A stretch of 64,000 bases of DNA from Candidatus Poribacteria bacterium (GTDB lineage Bacteria > Poribacteria > WGA-4E > WGA-3G). Shown here piece by piece: positions 8,628 through 17,894 of the stretch. The notes below the pieces were generated by a model. The model saw only the letters and a list, made by a program, of their open reading frames with translations, was not told the origin of the DNA and did not search any database. Each line of letters starts with the position of its first letter. The first letter of the stretch is position 1. Both the position numbers and the translations under genes were made by a program. The stretch is taken from NCBI GenBank assembly GCA_028821605.1, contig JAPPFM010000041.1, positions 186,001 to 250,000 of the forward strand, in the 5' to 3' direction.

Positions 8628-9581
8628 ATGCCAGCAAATCTGCCCCCGACCTACTATAAACTCAAACACCAACACGAAGCCGCCAAAACTGATGAAGAGC
8701 GGCTGGGCCTGTTAGAAGAGATGTTACGGATCATCCCGAAACACAAGGGTTCAGAAAAGGTGGTTTCCGATCTTCGTCGTCGTATCGCAAGATATAAAAA
8801 GGATCCTTCGGAAAAAGGTGGCAAGGGATCCGGCAAAAGAAGCCATAGTGAGCATATCCCAAAGCAGGGTGCTGGACAGATAGTCCTCTTCGGACCCCCA
8901 AACGCTGGCAAGTCACACATACTCGCAAACTTCACCAACGCCAAACCCGAAGTTTCACCGACTCCCTACACGACGACTATCCCCACAGTTGGAATGCTGC
9001 AATACGAAAATATCCAATTCCAGATCATTGACACACCGTCTATCATGTTAGACTTCGTTTCGTCAACAGTATTGACGCTCACCCGTAACGCCGACCTTGT
9101 CTTGCCGGTCGTAAGTCTCGCAAGCGATAATCTATTGGACGATCTTGATATGGTAGTAGCGTTTCTTGACGAAGCAGACTGCGACACGTTGGATGCTAAA
9201 CCCGTCATTGTTGCGAATCAATTGGATGCGACAGGAGCAGAGGAGAGACTGGAAATTCTCAAAGAATTCTATGGTGAAGCGTTTCAGATCTATCCAATCT
9301 CTGCCGAAACCGGTGTCGGCAAAGATGCCTTATTGCCAGAAATCTATAGCGCATTGGACATTTTGCGTGTCTACCTCAAGGCACCCGGTAAAGCGGTAGA
9401 ACGTGACGACCCGATTGTGCTTCCCACCGGTTCGACCATCCTTGATGCCGCCATTGGTTTACACAAAGACTTTGCTGAATTCAAGTTCGCACGGATCTGG
9501 GGTCCCCAATGGCACGACGGACAATCTGTCAGTCGTAATGATGTCGTTTACGATGGCGATGTGGTTGAATTTCACTTGTAG
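8628..9581 (+). CDS. DRG/Obg-like GTPase with TGS domain
   Basis: A 317-residue protein. An N-terminal helical Lys-rich region (1-80) precedes a GTPase domain: G1 is GPPNAGKS, the switch region is TPYTTTIPTVGM (compare YPFTT-x-x-PVPGM in DRG proteins), G3 is DTPS, G4 is NQLD where NKxD is usual, and G5 is ISAETG. Residues about 265-317 form a TGS domain (TILDAAIGLHKDF, then VYDGDVVEFHL). DRG and OBG-type proteins bind ribosomes or RNA and act in translation or stress control. This one resembles the archaeal/eukaryal DRG type more than bacterial ObgE. It is first in a co-directional run with 28 bases before the VWA gene. The ribosome role is inferred from the family. Confidence 0.8.
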   Translation: MPANLPPTYYKLKHQHEAAKTDEERLGLLEEMLRIIPKHKGSEKVVSDLRRRIARYKKDPSEKGGKGSGKRSHSEHIPKQGAGQIVLFGPPNAGKSHILANFTNAKPEVSPTPYTTTIPTVGMLQYENIQFQIIDTPSIMLDFVSSTVLTLTRNADLVLPVVSLASDNLLDDLDMVVAFLDEADCDTLDAKPVIVANQLDATGAEERLEILKEFYGEAFQIYPISAETGVGKDALLPEIYSALDILRVYLKAPGKAVERDDPIVLPTGSTILDAAIGLHKDFAEFKFARIWGPQWHDGQSVSRNDVVYDGDVVEFHL

Positions 9582-9609
9582 TTCCTCTAAACAAAAAGGA
9601 CTCGTATAG

Positions 9610-11166
9610 ATGTTAAGACGAAAGAGGACATCTCCATACCTCATATACTCACTCCTTATTCATGCCATACTCTTGTTGGTCTTATGGTGGGCAGTTCCGA
9701 AGCAGGTGCCACTGGTCCCCTTCCATGATGATATAGAGGTTGCGATAACGCATGTCGAGCGACCACCGCTACCGGTTAAGCCAGTGACTTTTGTTGAACC
9801 TGCTGCCCCAAGTGTCGTACCAAAAGAGGAACCCCCACTACCGCCGAAACCGAAAGCAGGCTTGTGGGAGATGGAGACGCAACGTCCAGCAGATACTCCA
9901 AAGACTGAAACACGCAAACAAGGAGGTCTCGCTAACGCGCGGCAAATCGGGGATGGACTATCTCCTGTAGTGGGAAAACCTGTTAATTACGGGACTGAAA
10001 GTCTTGTGAAGGTGAATTCGCCGAATCAGCCAAAGGTTGATTTACCCGCCACACCAAAAACAGACTATGTATCGCCACAAGGGGATACAAGCCCGGTCGT
10101 TTTAGATGCCGATGGTGCTTTAGCTTTAAAGAGTGCATCGCCAACAGTTAACACACCGAAAATTCACTACGGTAGTGAACGCGGTGACGCGCTCCGTGCT
10201 ACCAGTATGGGCAATTCTTGGGGAGGCGGTGGTTCTGCTGGAGGTAGTATAGGAGGGGTCTTTGTCTACATGATGAAGGACCTTGCCCGAACGCTTGCCT
10301 CAGCGAGTGTGACGGAAAAAATTGATGTTATCTTCGTTCTTGATGAAACAGCAAGTATGACGGACAACATCCGCGGTATCCGTGCCTATGTTGATTTTCT
10401 CTTTGAGGCGTTTGCGCGGGAAGGCCGCGATGCTACCTTCGGATTGGTGACTTTCACAGATAGAGTCCAAAAGCATGGACACACTGACGATCTCGGGACC
10501 TTCAAAAACTGGCTTTTTGACGTAGGTGTTGATGGCGGTGGAGATATCGCTGAGGCAGGCTTAGACGGACTTATGACCGCGGTAACAGAGGCTAAATTCC
10601 GAAAGGGTGCACAACGCTTCATTGTCCTCGCCAGCGATGGGGCATTTCACGATGCTGATTACGACGGAAGGTCGGCTTATAGTTTGGATCAAGTTATTGA
10701 AACCTTACAAAACGCACAGATCCGCGTTGATGTTATAGGCATCGACTATCTACCCATCCGCCAGATAGCCCTTGCGACGGGTGGCACGTGGCGCGCCATT
10801 CCCGGCAGAGGATATTTGGAGTACGTCCCACCGTTAACCCTCACTGTGAAGTTGTTCTCCAAATTGGGGACGCTCAATTTTGAAAACGGACAGATGGACG
10901 ATAAGATTACCGTCTATATCAATAATCCACCGCGTCCCAAAGAACTCACCTTGACATGGAAAGTGCTCAACCCTTTAGGAGAAAGGTGTTACGGTCCTTT
11001 CACAGAGAAGAAAACTATTCCAGATGATGGTTCAACGGAGATAGAATTGAGACCCGTGATCGACCCTACAATCTTTGAAGCCATGCCAGGGGTTTATACG
11101 ATCATCTATCGGCTTGAGAATGAACAAGGCCATCAGAGCATTTTGCGGCGGACATTGACGTTCTAA
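9610..11166 (+). CDS. Membrane-anchored von Willebrand factor A protein with TonB-like Pro-rich linker
   Basis: A 518-residue protein. One N-terminal membrane anchor (LIYSLLIHAILLLVLWWAV, about 10-28) is followed by a Pro/Lys-rich stretch (about 50-80) like the periplasmic spacer of TonB or energy-coupling proteins. A Gly-rich hinge near residue 200 leads to a VWA domain (about 235-405). Its MIDAS motif is DETAS (VFVLDETASM), followed by FGLVTFTD and IVLASDGAF. The last about 100 residues look like a beta-sandwich. VWA domains bind protein ligands through a metal ion, so a periplasmic adhesion or scaffold function is likely. It lies 28 bases after the GTPase and 38 before the M20 hydrolase, probably in the same transcript. 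Confidence 0.75.
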   Translation: MLRRKRTSPYLIYSLLIHAILLLVLWWAVPKQVPLVPFHDDIEVAITHVERPPLPVKPVTFVEPAAPSVVPKEEPPLPPKPKAGLWEMETQRPADTPKTETRKQGGLANARQIGDGLSPVVGKPVNYGTESLVKVNSPNQPKVDLPATPKTDYVSPQGDTSPVVLDADGALALKSASPTVNTPKIHYGSERGDALRATSMGNSWGGGGSAGGSIGGVFVYMMKDLARTLASASVTEKIDVIFVLDETASMTDNIRGIRAYVDFLFEAFAREGRDATFGLVTFTDRVQKHGHTDDLGTFKNWLFDVGVDGGGDIAEAGLDGLMTAVTEAKFRKGAQRFIVLASDGAFHDADYDGRSAYSLDQVIETLQNAQIRVDVIGIDYLPIRQIALATGGTWRAIPGRGYLEYVPPLTLTVKLFSKLGTLNFENGQMDDKITVYINNPPRPKELTLTWKVLNPLGERCYGPFTEKKTIPDDGSTEIELRPVIDPTIFEAMPGVYTIIYRLENEQGHQSILRRTLTF

Positions 11167-11204
11167 CCCTCATTTTTTTACGCGTATTGGGAAAATAATT
11201 GAAA

Positions 11205-12401
11205 ATGAAAGACCTGATTTTTGAACAGTGCCACCGTCATTTTAACGACATCGTTGCCATCCGACGTGATATTCATCAGTACCCTGAATTGGGATTCGAT
11301 GTCCATCGCACCGCAGGGATTGCTGCTGACGCACTTCAAGCACTCAGTATCCCAGTCAAGACCGGTATCGGTAGGACAGGTGTTGTCGGAGATTTAGAGG
11401 TACCCGGAGCATCAAAACGTATCGCGTTGCGAGCGGATATGGATGCTCTCCCAATTCAAGAACTCACCGATGTTCCCTATAAATCTAAGATTGATGGCAA
11501 AGCACATCTATGCGGACACGACGCACACACGGCGATGCTTATCGGTACAGCCCGAATCCTTTCAGAACTCCAAAGCAATCTCAAAACACACATCAGATTC
11601 GTTTTCCAACCGAGCGAAGAGGCATTACCGGGCGGAGCACCCGCCATGATAGCGGATGGTGCATTAGAAGATGTCGATGAAATCTATGGGATACATGTGT
11701 TTCCACTCTATTCTGTTGGAGAATATGCCACGTGTCCCGGTCCAATGCTCGCGCAGTCCGATACCTTTAAGATTACACTAACTGGAAGGGGTGGGCACGC
11801 TGCGTTTCCTCACCTTACTGTTGATCCAATTGTGATTGGCACCCAGTTTGTAACAGCACTCCAGTCTATTATTGCGAGAAACGTTAATCCATTGGACTCG
11901 GCGGTCGTGAGTGTCACCCAATTTCACGGCGGAGATGCGAATCTGCAAAATGGACTTACAGGTGCAGCACTTAACGTCATTCCTCCGAGTGTACTCATAG
12001 GTGGAACGGTGCGCACACTTCAAAAAGAGGTGCAGACACGAGTTCGGGGACAGTTAGAAAACCTTCTCGCGGGATTAGCAAATGCCCATGGCGCAACCTA
12101 CACTTTTGATTACCAAGAGGGGTATCCGGTAACTTATAATCATGAACCTTGCGTTACTACTGCTGTGGACACGGCGCGAGAATTGGTTGGCGAGGATAAT
12201 CTTATATTTCCGGTGTCTCCTATACTTGGGGGTGAGGATTTTGGATACTATTCACAGAAAATCCCCGCGTGTTTCGTTATGGTAGGTGCTGGAAATGAAG
12301 AGAAGGGTATCGTGAATATGTGCCATCATCCACAGTTCGACATTGACGAAACTTGCATGATCTATGGCATGGCGTTGCTCGTAAATCTCGCGATGCTCTG
12401 A
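11205..12401 (+). CDS. M20D-family amidohydrolase (N-acyl-amino-acid/hippurate hydrolase type)
   Basis: A 398-residue cytoplasmic metallohydrolase. The start is set at ATG 11205; an in-frame TTG lies two codons upstream. Family motifs are RRDIHQYPELGF, RADMDALP, LCGHDAHTAML (metal-binding Cys/His), PSEEALPGGAPAM, GRGGHAAFPHLTVDPI in the dimerisation domain, and LGGEDFGYY. Members cleave N-acyl amino acids or other amides such as hippurate and IAA-amino-acid conjugates; the exact substrate cannot be read from the sequence. It sits between the VWA and cyclase genes and ends 28 bases before the latter. Confidence 0.88.
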   Translation: MKDLIFEQCHRHFNDIVAIRRDIHQYPELGFDVHRTAGIAADALQALSIPVKTGIGRTGVVGDLEVPGASKRIALRADMDALPIQELTDVPYKSKIDGKAHLCGHDAHTAMLIGTARILSELQSNLKTHIRFVFQPSEEALPGGAPAMIADGALEDVDEIYGIHVFPLYSVGEYATCPGPMLAQSDTFKITLTGRGGHAAFPHLTVDPIVIGTQFVTALQSIIARNVNPLDSAVVSVTQFHGGDANLQNGLTGAALNVIPPSVLIGGTVRTLQKEVQTRVRGQLENLLAGLANAHGATYTFDYQEGYPVTYNHEPCVTTAVDTARELVGEDNLIFPVSPILGGEDFGYYSQKIPACFVMVGAGNEEKGIVNMCHHPQFDIDETCMIYGMALLVNLAML

Positions 12402-12429
12402 TACTCGGAACATTTGGGAATCTCGCCTA

Positions 12430-15384
12430 ATGGAATTGAAAAAAGACATTTCTGTGTCAACACACAATCCACAGACTCCCTTATCGGCTGGCACCCTGAC
12501 CTTGATGTTTACCGATATTGAAGGGTCAACGCTACTTTGGGAGAAGCACAGCAATGAGGTTATGGCAGAAATTATCAATACCCATAACACGATTTTACGG
12601 GCTGCAAATTCGGCGTGGGGTGGCACAGAGATCCAAAATGAAGGTGATGCTTTTTTCTTTGTTTTTCCTACGGCAAGTGCTGCTGTCATGTGTGCACTTG
12701 AGATACAGTTAGTGCTCAGTGCGTATCAGTGGCAGGACAACATCGAGGCGTTGCGCGTCCGCATCGGTATTCACACAGGTGATATGATCTTACTGGATGA
12801 TGAATATCACGGGATGCCTGCCAATCTTGCCAAACGAATTACAGACGCGGGACACGGTGGACAAATCCTGCTCTCCGCTGTGACGCATGCGCTTGTTAAA
12901 GCGCAGTTTCCACCTGGGAGTTTTATCACGCTCGGCGAGCATCGACTGAAAAACATTCAGCACTTGGAAACGATTTTTCAATTTCTTGCCCCGCGATCCT
13001 CCATTTTAAAGATCGTAGGTGAAGAAAGATGGAACGAAGTCTTCAGCAAAGCGGAATCTGCAGATGCCATCCCTTTTCCTGAACTACAAACCGAGTTTCC
13101 ACCTCTGAAAACCCTTAATAATTTGCCCAATAACCTACCAGCACCTATGAACAGTTTTATCGGTAGGGAAGCCGAAGTCCGCCGTATTGTGGAGTACTTC
13201 ACCAACGGACAGGCGCGACTGGTAACACTGACTGGACCTGGGGGTATTGGCAAAACGCGTCTCGCCCTACAGGTTGCAACAGAACTGCTTGATACTTATC
13301 CCGATGGTGTCTGGTTCATTGCGTTAGCCGATTTAAAACAACCCGCTCACGTCATCACAGAGATCGCAAATGCTCTCGATCTTCCATTGCAATCGACACA
13401 AGATGTTATGGAACAGGTCGTTTCACATCTGTTGGGAAAAACCCTTTTGTTGGTGTTGGACAATTTTGAGCATTTGATGGAAGCTTCCGAAGATGTTAGG
13501 ACGCTGTTGCTCGGATGTCCAACCTTACGTTGTCTCGCTACATCACGGGAACTCTTAAAGATCGCAGGTGAACAGCGATTTATCGTGCCTCCCTTATCTA
13601 TTCCATCTGAAGACGTGGACTATAATGCCCTCCGTCATTATGAAAGTGTTCAACTCTTTTTGGCGCGCGCTGAAGCCGTCGCGCCGGACTTCCAATTAAC
13701 AACCGACAATGCCGAAGCAATTGGCGCAATTTGCCGGACGGTTGATGGACTCTCCCTCGCAATTGAACTTACCGCAGCGCGCGTCCGTGCTATGACACCA
13801 CAACACATTCTTGATCGTTTAAAGGTACTACTTGACAACTCATCATCAAGTCAGTCATCTACGTTTCTTTCAACAAGAGATCGAGGCGTGCCAGCGAGAC
13901 ACCAAACCCTTAATGCGGTAATTGACTGGTCCTACAAACTTTTAGAATCAGAAGAACAACGCTTGCTTTGTCAACTCGCGCTTTTTTCGGGTGGATTCTT
14001 CTTGGAAGCCGCTGAAACTATCTGTAGTTCAGCGTATGTTCTTGCAGAACAGGATTTACCCTATACAGAAACAATCGACCTCATCTTTAATTTATACGAT
14101 AAATCGTTACTCATGACTGAAGAATATCTGACGCGAACCCGTTACCGACTCCCCGGTCCGTTACAATTATATCTCCAGGAGAAGCAATATCCGACTGGAT
14201 TCAGAGAGGCGCATGCACACTATTATCTTACGTTAGCACAAGAACAGGACAAAAAATTAGAGGGTCCAGAACAGAGCGATGCACTCTCAGAAATGGCAAT
14301 TGAACTCGATAACTTTCGTGCTGTTTTTGGGTTTGCACAGGAGAATAATGAATGGCTCCTGTTTGGGCAGCTTGCTGTCGCGCTCTCGGAATTTTTCTAT
14401 GTCCGTGGGTTATGGAATGAAGGATTAGAATGGCTGAAACAGGCAGAGACCGAATTACACCAGCGACTCGAAGAATATCAAGGATTAGAAGACATGTCTG
14501 AAACGGACGAAAGGTCGGTCCAGCTGACAATAGCAGACCTTCGGGTGGCTCTTGCGAAATTCTATAATGAACGACAGGAGTGTGAAACTGCCAAGCAATT
14601 GTGCGAAGATGCCTTGCAAGTTTTCAGGACGGCAGGGCAGCAACTCGGTGTCATTAAGGCATTAAATCGTTTCGGTGTTATTGCAAGGTATCAAGAAAAC
14701 CTTGAAGAGGCAGATATACACTTTACCGAAGCCTTAGAACTCGCGCGAGTATTAGAGGACAAATGGCATATCGCTTTCTCACTAAACAATCTGGGACTCA
14801 CAGCGTATGATCGTCGCCATTTTGAAGAGGCGAAACTGCGTTATACCGAAAGCCTGCACCTCGCTCGTGAACTTGAAGACAAACCGGGTATCGCCTATGC
14901 CCTCAACAATCTTGGGAAGACTGCAAACCAGCAAGGCTTACGAGAGGAAGCGAGGCGCTACTATACAGAAAGTCTACGTCTCACCCGTGAACTTTCTACC
15001 ACCAGCGCGGGACTTCCTTATCTACTGGATAGCCTTGGCAGAGAAGCACTTCGCCACGGTAAGTATGAGGAGGCAAGACACTGTTATACAGAAAGTCTGG
15101 AGTACCGTAAAGAGAACGGAAGCCCCCGTGAGATCGCAGACTCGCTCTATCAATTTGGACAGTTAGCGCACGCCGAAGGCGAATTTGAACAGAGTTTGTC
15201 CCTCTTTCTTAAGGTCGCGTCAATCTACGCGGAAATAGGTGAGACAACGCCATTTTATGTAGATACAGTGAATAACGCTATTGGTACATTGGAGGTAGAA
15301 CTCGGTAGTGAAAAAGTTGAGAAAGTCAAATTAGAGATGGAAAAGCGAACGCTTCATGAGATAGTTAACACCTGTCTATCGTAA
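12430..15384 (+). CDS. Class III nucleotide cyclase fused to STAND ATPase and TPR repeats
   Basis: A 984-residue multidomain signalling protein. Residues about 20-190 form a class III adenylate/guanylate cyclase domain: LMFTDIEGST carries the first metal Asp, QNEGDAFFFVF the second, and IGIHTGD follows. A STAND/NB-ARC-like ATPase follows (Walker A TGPGGIGKTR at about 267-276, Walker B LLLVLDNFEHL, and TVDGLSLAIELTAAR). From about 660 onwards there are TPR repeats, four with the phrase Y-T-E-(S/A)-L. This cyclase-ATPase-TPR design is common in Actinobacteria, Chloroflexi and other bacteria with many regulators. cAMP synthesis gated by NTP and ligand binding is inferred from the architecture. 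The downstream TPR gene starts six bases after its stop. Confidence 0.88.
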   Translation: MELKKDISVSTHNPQTPLSAGTLTLMFTDIEGSTLLWEKHSNEVMAEIINTHNTILRAANSAWGGTEIQNEGDAFFFVFPTASAAVMCALEIQLVLSAYQWQDNIEALRVRIGIHTGDMILLDDEYHGMPANLAKRITDAGHGGQILLSAVTHALVKAQFPPGSFITLGEHRLKNIQHLETIFQFLAPRSSILKIVGEERWNEVFSKAESADAIPFPELQTEFPPLKTLNNLPNNLPAPMNSFIGREAEVRRIVEYFTNGQARLVTLTGPGGIGKTRLALQVATELLDTYPDGVWFIALADLKQPAHVITEIANALDLPLQSTQDVMEQVVSHLLGKTLLLVLDNFEHLMEASEDVRTLLLGCPTLRCLATSRELLKIAGEQRFIVPPLSIPSEDVDYNALRHYESVQLFLARAEAVAPDFQLTTDNAEAIGAICRTVDGLSLAIELTAARVRAMTPQHILDRLKVLLDNSSSSQSSTFLSTRDRGVPARHQTLNAVIDWSYKLLESEEQRLLCQLALFSGGFFLEAAETICSSAYVLAEQDLPYTETIDLIFNLYDKSLLMTEEYLTRTRYRLPGPLQLYLQEKQYPTGFREAHAHYYLTLAQEQDKKLEGPEQSDALSEMAIELDNFRAVFGFAQENNEWLLFGQLAVALSEFFYVRGLWNEGLEWLKQAETELHQRLEEYQGLEDMSETDERSVQLTIADLRVALAKFYNERQECETAKQLCEDALQVFRTAGQQLGVIKALNRFGVIARYQENLEEADIHFTEALELARVLEDKWHIAFSLNNLGLTAYDRRHFEEAKLRYTESLHLARELEDKPGIAYALNNLGKTANQQGLREEARRYYTESLRLTRELSTTSAGLPYLLDSLGREALRHGKYEEARHCYTESLEYRKENGSPREIADSLYQFGQLAHAEGEFEQSLSLFLKVASIYAEIGETTPFYVDTVNNAIGTLEVELGSEKVEKVKLEMEKRTLHEIVNTCLS

Positions 15385-15389
15385 TAAAA

Positions 15390-17711
15390 ATGGATATCAC
15401 AATGCAACAACGAATCGTCTACCTGTTTATTTTACCACTACTGTTTTTTATTCTAATTGGAAATAGTTTGGATACTTTCGCTCAGGTTCGGAACGTTCCA
15501 AGCACGCCAACGGTGCGTTCCATATCGGACCCGATTGAAGATGCACATGACCATTACCATGAAGGTCGGTATACGGAAGCAATTAAAATGTATGAAGAAT
15601 TGCTTGAGAAAGGTAGTTCCAGGGATACTGACACCTACATCCCACTTCGGCAAAGCCAAAAAGACTCAATCCGCTTGATGCTGGGGCAGAGTTACGCGAA
15701 AATCGGTGAGGACCCTGCGGCACAGCGTGTCTTTAAAGAGATTATTGATGAAAATCCCGACGGTTCTTATGCCACGCAGGCAGTACATCGGTTGGGAAAC
15801 CTTCACTGGCAACGCTATCAGTTCAGAGAAGCAATTATACAGTGCAAGCAGATTCTCAACAAACATCCAGGCACGACTGCCGCCGCTACGGCTGCCTATC
15901 TCGTTGGACAATACCAACAAACAGAGGGTCAATCCGAAGAGGCAATAGAGAGTTACAGGTATTTTCTCAATAACTTCCCAAGTTCACCGTATCGCACAAG
16001 CGCGGTCACTCGGCTTATCCAACTTTACATGACGAGCCAACGCTACGCAGACGCTGAAAAACTGATTCAAGAGCGGTTGAAACAGTATCCAGACGATACA
16101 ACTTTATTGGAGCAATTGGCGGAACTTTACCAACAACAAAACGCTTATCCAAAGGCACTTGAGCTTTATCGTAAGGCAATTGAACGGAATCCTACCAATG
16201 CAACCCTCCGCAGGAAATTGGGGGCACTCTATGCAGAAACTGGCAGAGTCGATCAAGCGGTAACCGAATGGAAAAGACTTGTGGCAGATGAGACAAATCA
16301 AGGCGAGCAGCATCAACAACTTGGGGCAATCTATCTCTCTCATAAAATGTATCCGGAGGCAATCGCAGCCTACCGGAAAGCTATCCGATTGCGTCCACGA
16401 AACGCCTATCTCTATACGCAGTTAGGGGCAGCGTATAACATCCAAGGGAAAATTGAACAAGCCGCTTCGGTCTACATTGACGCGTTGCAACAGGTTGGGC
16501 TTGCTGAGAATCAGCGTGAATCGATCTGGGGTGTTATGCTCGAAATTTATGAAGGTGTTCGGCACAAATCCCTACAAGAGAAACTTATTGCGCAACTTCA
16601 GAAGCAAAGGTCCCGCGCACCGCGCAATCCGAACATTGTTATGACGTTGGGGGAGCTTCTTTTCTATGCTGGGAAAGTACCACAAGCACTTGAAACATTT
16701 AAGCAGCTCCATCGAAGTCATCCGACTTATATTGACGCGGCACTTAGGAAGTATGCACGGGTACTGGAACGAAACGAGAGTCCGCGAGCCGTTGACTTCC
16801 ATAAGGCACTGATAACAGGCTCTACAGATAGGACACGCGTCAAAAATGCCCGTTCCGATCTCGCGGCACTTTATCAGAAAATGGAGCAGTGGGACGATGC
16901 GGTCGCACTTTTAGAAGAACTGGTCGAGAACCGGGAGGCTACCGTCAAAAACAGATTGTTGCTTGGGCAATTGCAACTGCACGGCATGCGTGCTCCGAAG
17001 GTCGCACAAAAGACATTCCAAGCCTTACTCACACAACGCTTGGTTACGACTCAGTTAGTGGAAGCACAACTGGGGTTGGCAGGATGTCATATTCTACTGA
17101 AACGCTATACACTTGCGAGAGAAGTGCTTGAACCAACTGCCAATCGGATCAATCGCTTCCAAGCGACTGCCCGTAAACTGATCGGTGATTCACATTTCTT
17201 CTCGGCAGACTTTGACCAAGCCGTCAAGGAATACAACGAGGTCATCCGAATTTCAAAATCCGATCAACTCACAAACGACGCGCTTGAACGGATTGTCCTT
17301 ATTCAGAATCATTCGGATTACCTTAAAATCCCGCTCACAGATTATGCGATGGCAGTGCAACTCTATTTAAGTGGGCAAACCGAAGATGCCCTACAGCAGT
17401 GTCAGCGGACACTTGAAGTCTATCCGCAAGCCACAATTGTAGACGATATATGGTTTCTCATGGGTAATATCTATCGTGAAGAATCTAAACTCCCGGAGGC
17501 AATCAACGCCTACCAACAGGTAGTTGCACAGGAGAGTCTTATCGCCGCGAAGGCGTTGGTAAATATAGCTGAAATTTATCGACAAAAAGCCGACTTCGAC
17601 AACGCTGCTGAAACATACACCACGCTTATCACGGACTATCCTGAGAATGTTATCGTCGTCTATGCGCGCCAGCAACTCGATGAAATTATGAAACTCCAGC
17701 GAAAGGAATAA
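15390..17711 (+). CDS. Secreted TPR protein
   Basis: A 773-residue protein with an N-terminal signal peptide (IVYLFILPLLFFILIGNSL, cleavage near FAQ). TPR and Sel1-like helical repeats span most of the mature protein from about residue 50 to the end; typical units end in YPDD, NPTN or RPRN. No catalytic domain is visible. The N-terminal repeats resemble YbgF/BamD-style tetratricopeptides, so a periplasmic scaffold role is plausible but unproven. It follows the cyclase/STAND/TPR gene by six bases and so is very probably co-transcribed. The start at 15390 has only an A-rich tract upstream; a second ATG at 15402 is possible. Confidence 0.8.
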   Translation: MDITMQQRIVYLFILPLLFFILIGNSLDTFAQVRNVPSTPTVRSISDPIEDAHDHYHEGRYTEAIKMYEELLEKGSSRDTDTYIPLRQSQKDSIRLMLGQSYAKIGEDPAAQRVFKEIIDENPDGSYATQAVHRLGNLHWQRYQFREAIIQCKQILNKHPGTTAAATAAYLVGQYQQTEGQSEEAIESYRYFLNNFPSSPYRTSAVTRLIQLYMTSQRYADAEKLIQERLKQYPDDTTLLEQLAELYQQQNAYPKALELYRKAIERNPTNATLRRKLGALYAETGRVDQAVTEWKRLVADETNQGEQHQQLGAIYLSHKMYPEAIAAYRKAIRLRPRNAYLYTQLGAAYNIQGKIEQAASVYIDALQQVGLAENQRESIWGVMLEIYEGVRHKSLQEKLIAQLQKQRSRAPRNPNIVMTLGELLFYAGKVPQALETFKQLHRSHPTYIDAALRKYARVLERNESPRAVDFHKALITGSTDRTRVKNARSDLAALYQKMEQWDDAVALLEELVENREATVKNRLLLGQLQLHGMRAPKVAQKTFQALLTQRLVTTQLVEAQLGLAGCHILLKRYTLAREVLEPTANRINRFQATARKLIGDSHFFSADFDQAVKEYNEVIRISKSDQLTNDALERIVLIQNHSDYLKIPLTDYAMAVQLYLSGQTEDALQQCQRTLEVYPQATIVDDIWFLMGNIYREESKLPEAINAYQQVVAQESLIAAKALVNIAEIYRQKADFDNAAETYTTLITDYPENVIVVYARQQLDEIMKLQRKE

Positions 17712-17827
17712 CAAAGCGTATCACCTGTGGTAAAGACTGCTAACCTATATCGTTTTCAATCCTTGCTGACCGCCGCCTACCAATGAAAGCCGAAAACTGA
17801 ATTCCTCTGTCTTCCTCCTCAAAACAA

Positions 17828-17857
17828 TTGAAATCCGATGCTAACTTGTGGTAAAAT
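17828..17857 (+). promoter_or_regulatory. Promoter for acnA
   Basis: TTGAAA at 17828-17833 and TAAAAT at 17852-17857 have an 18-base spacer, and TGG directly before the -10 forms an extended -10. The predicted start is about 30 bases before the acnA ATG. Confidence 0.5.
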
Positions 17858-17894
17858 AATCTAAGAATTATTTCTAATACAAAGGAGTCAGCAG

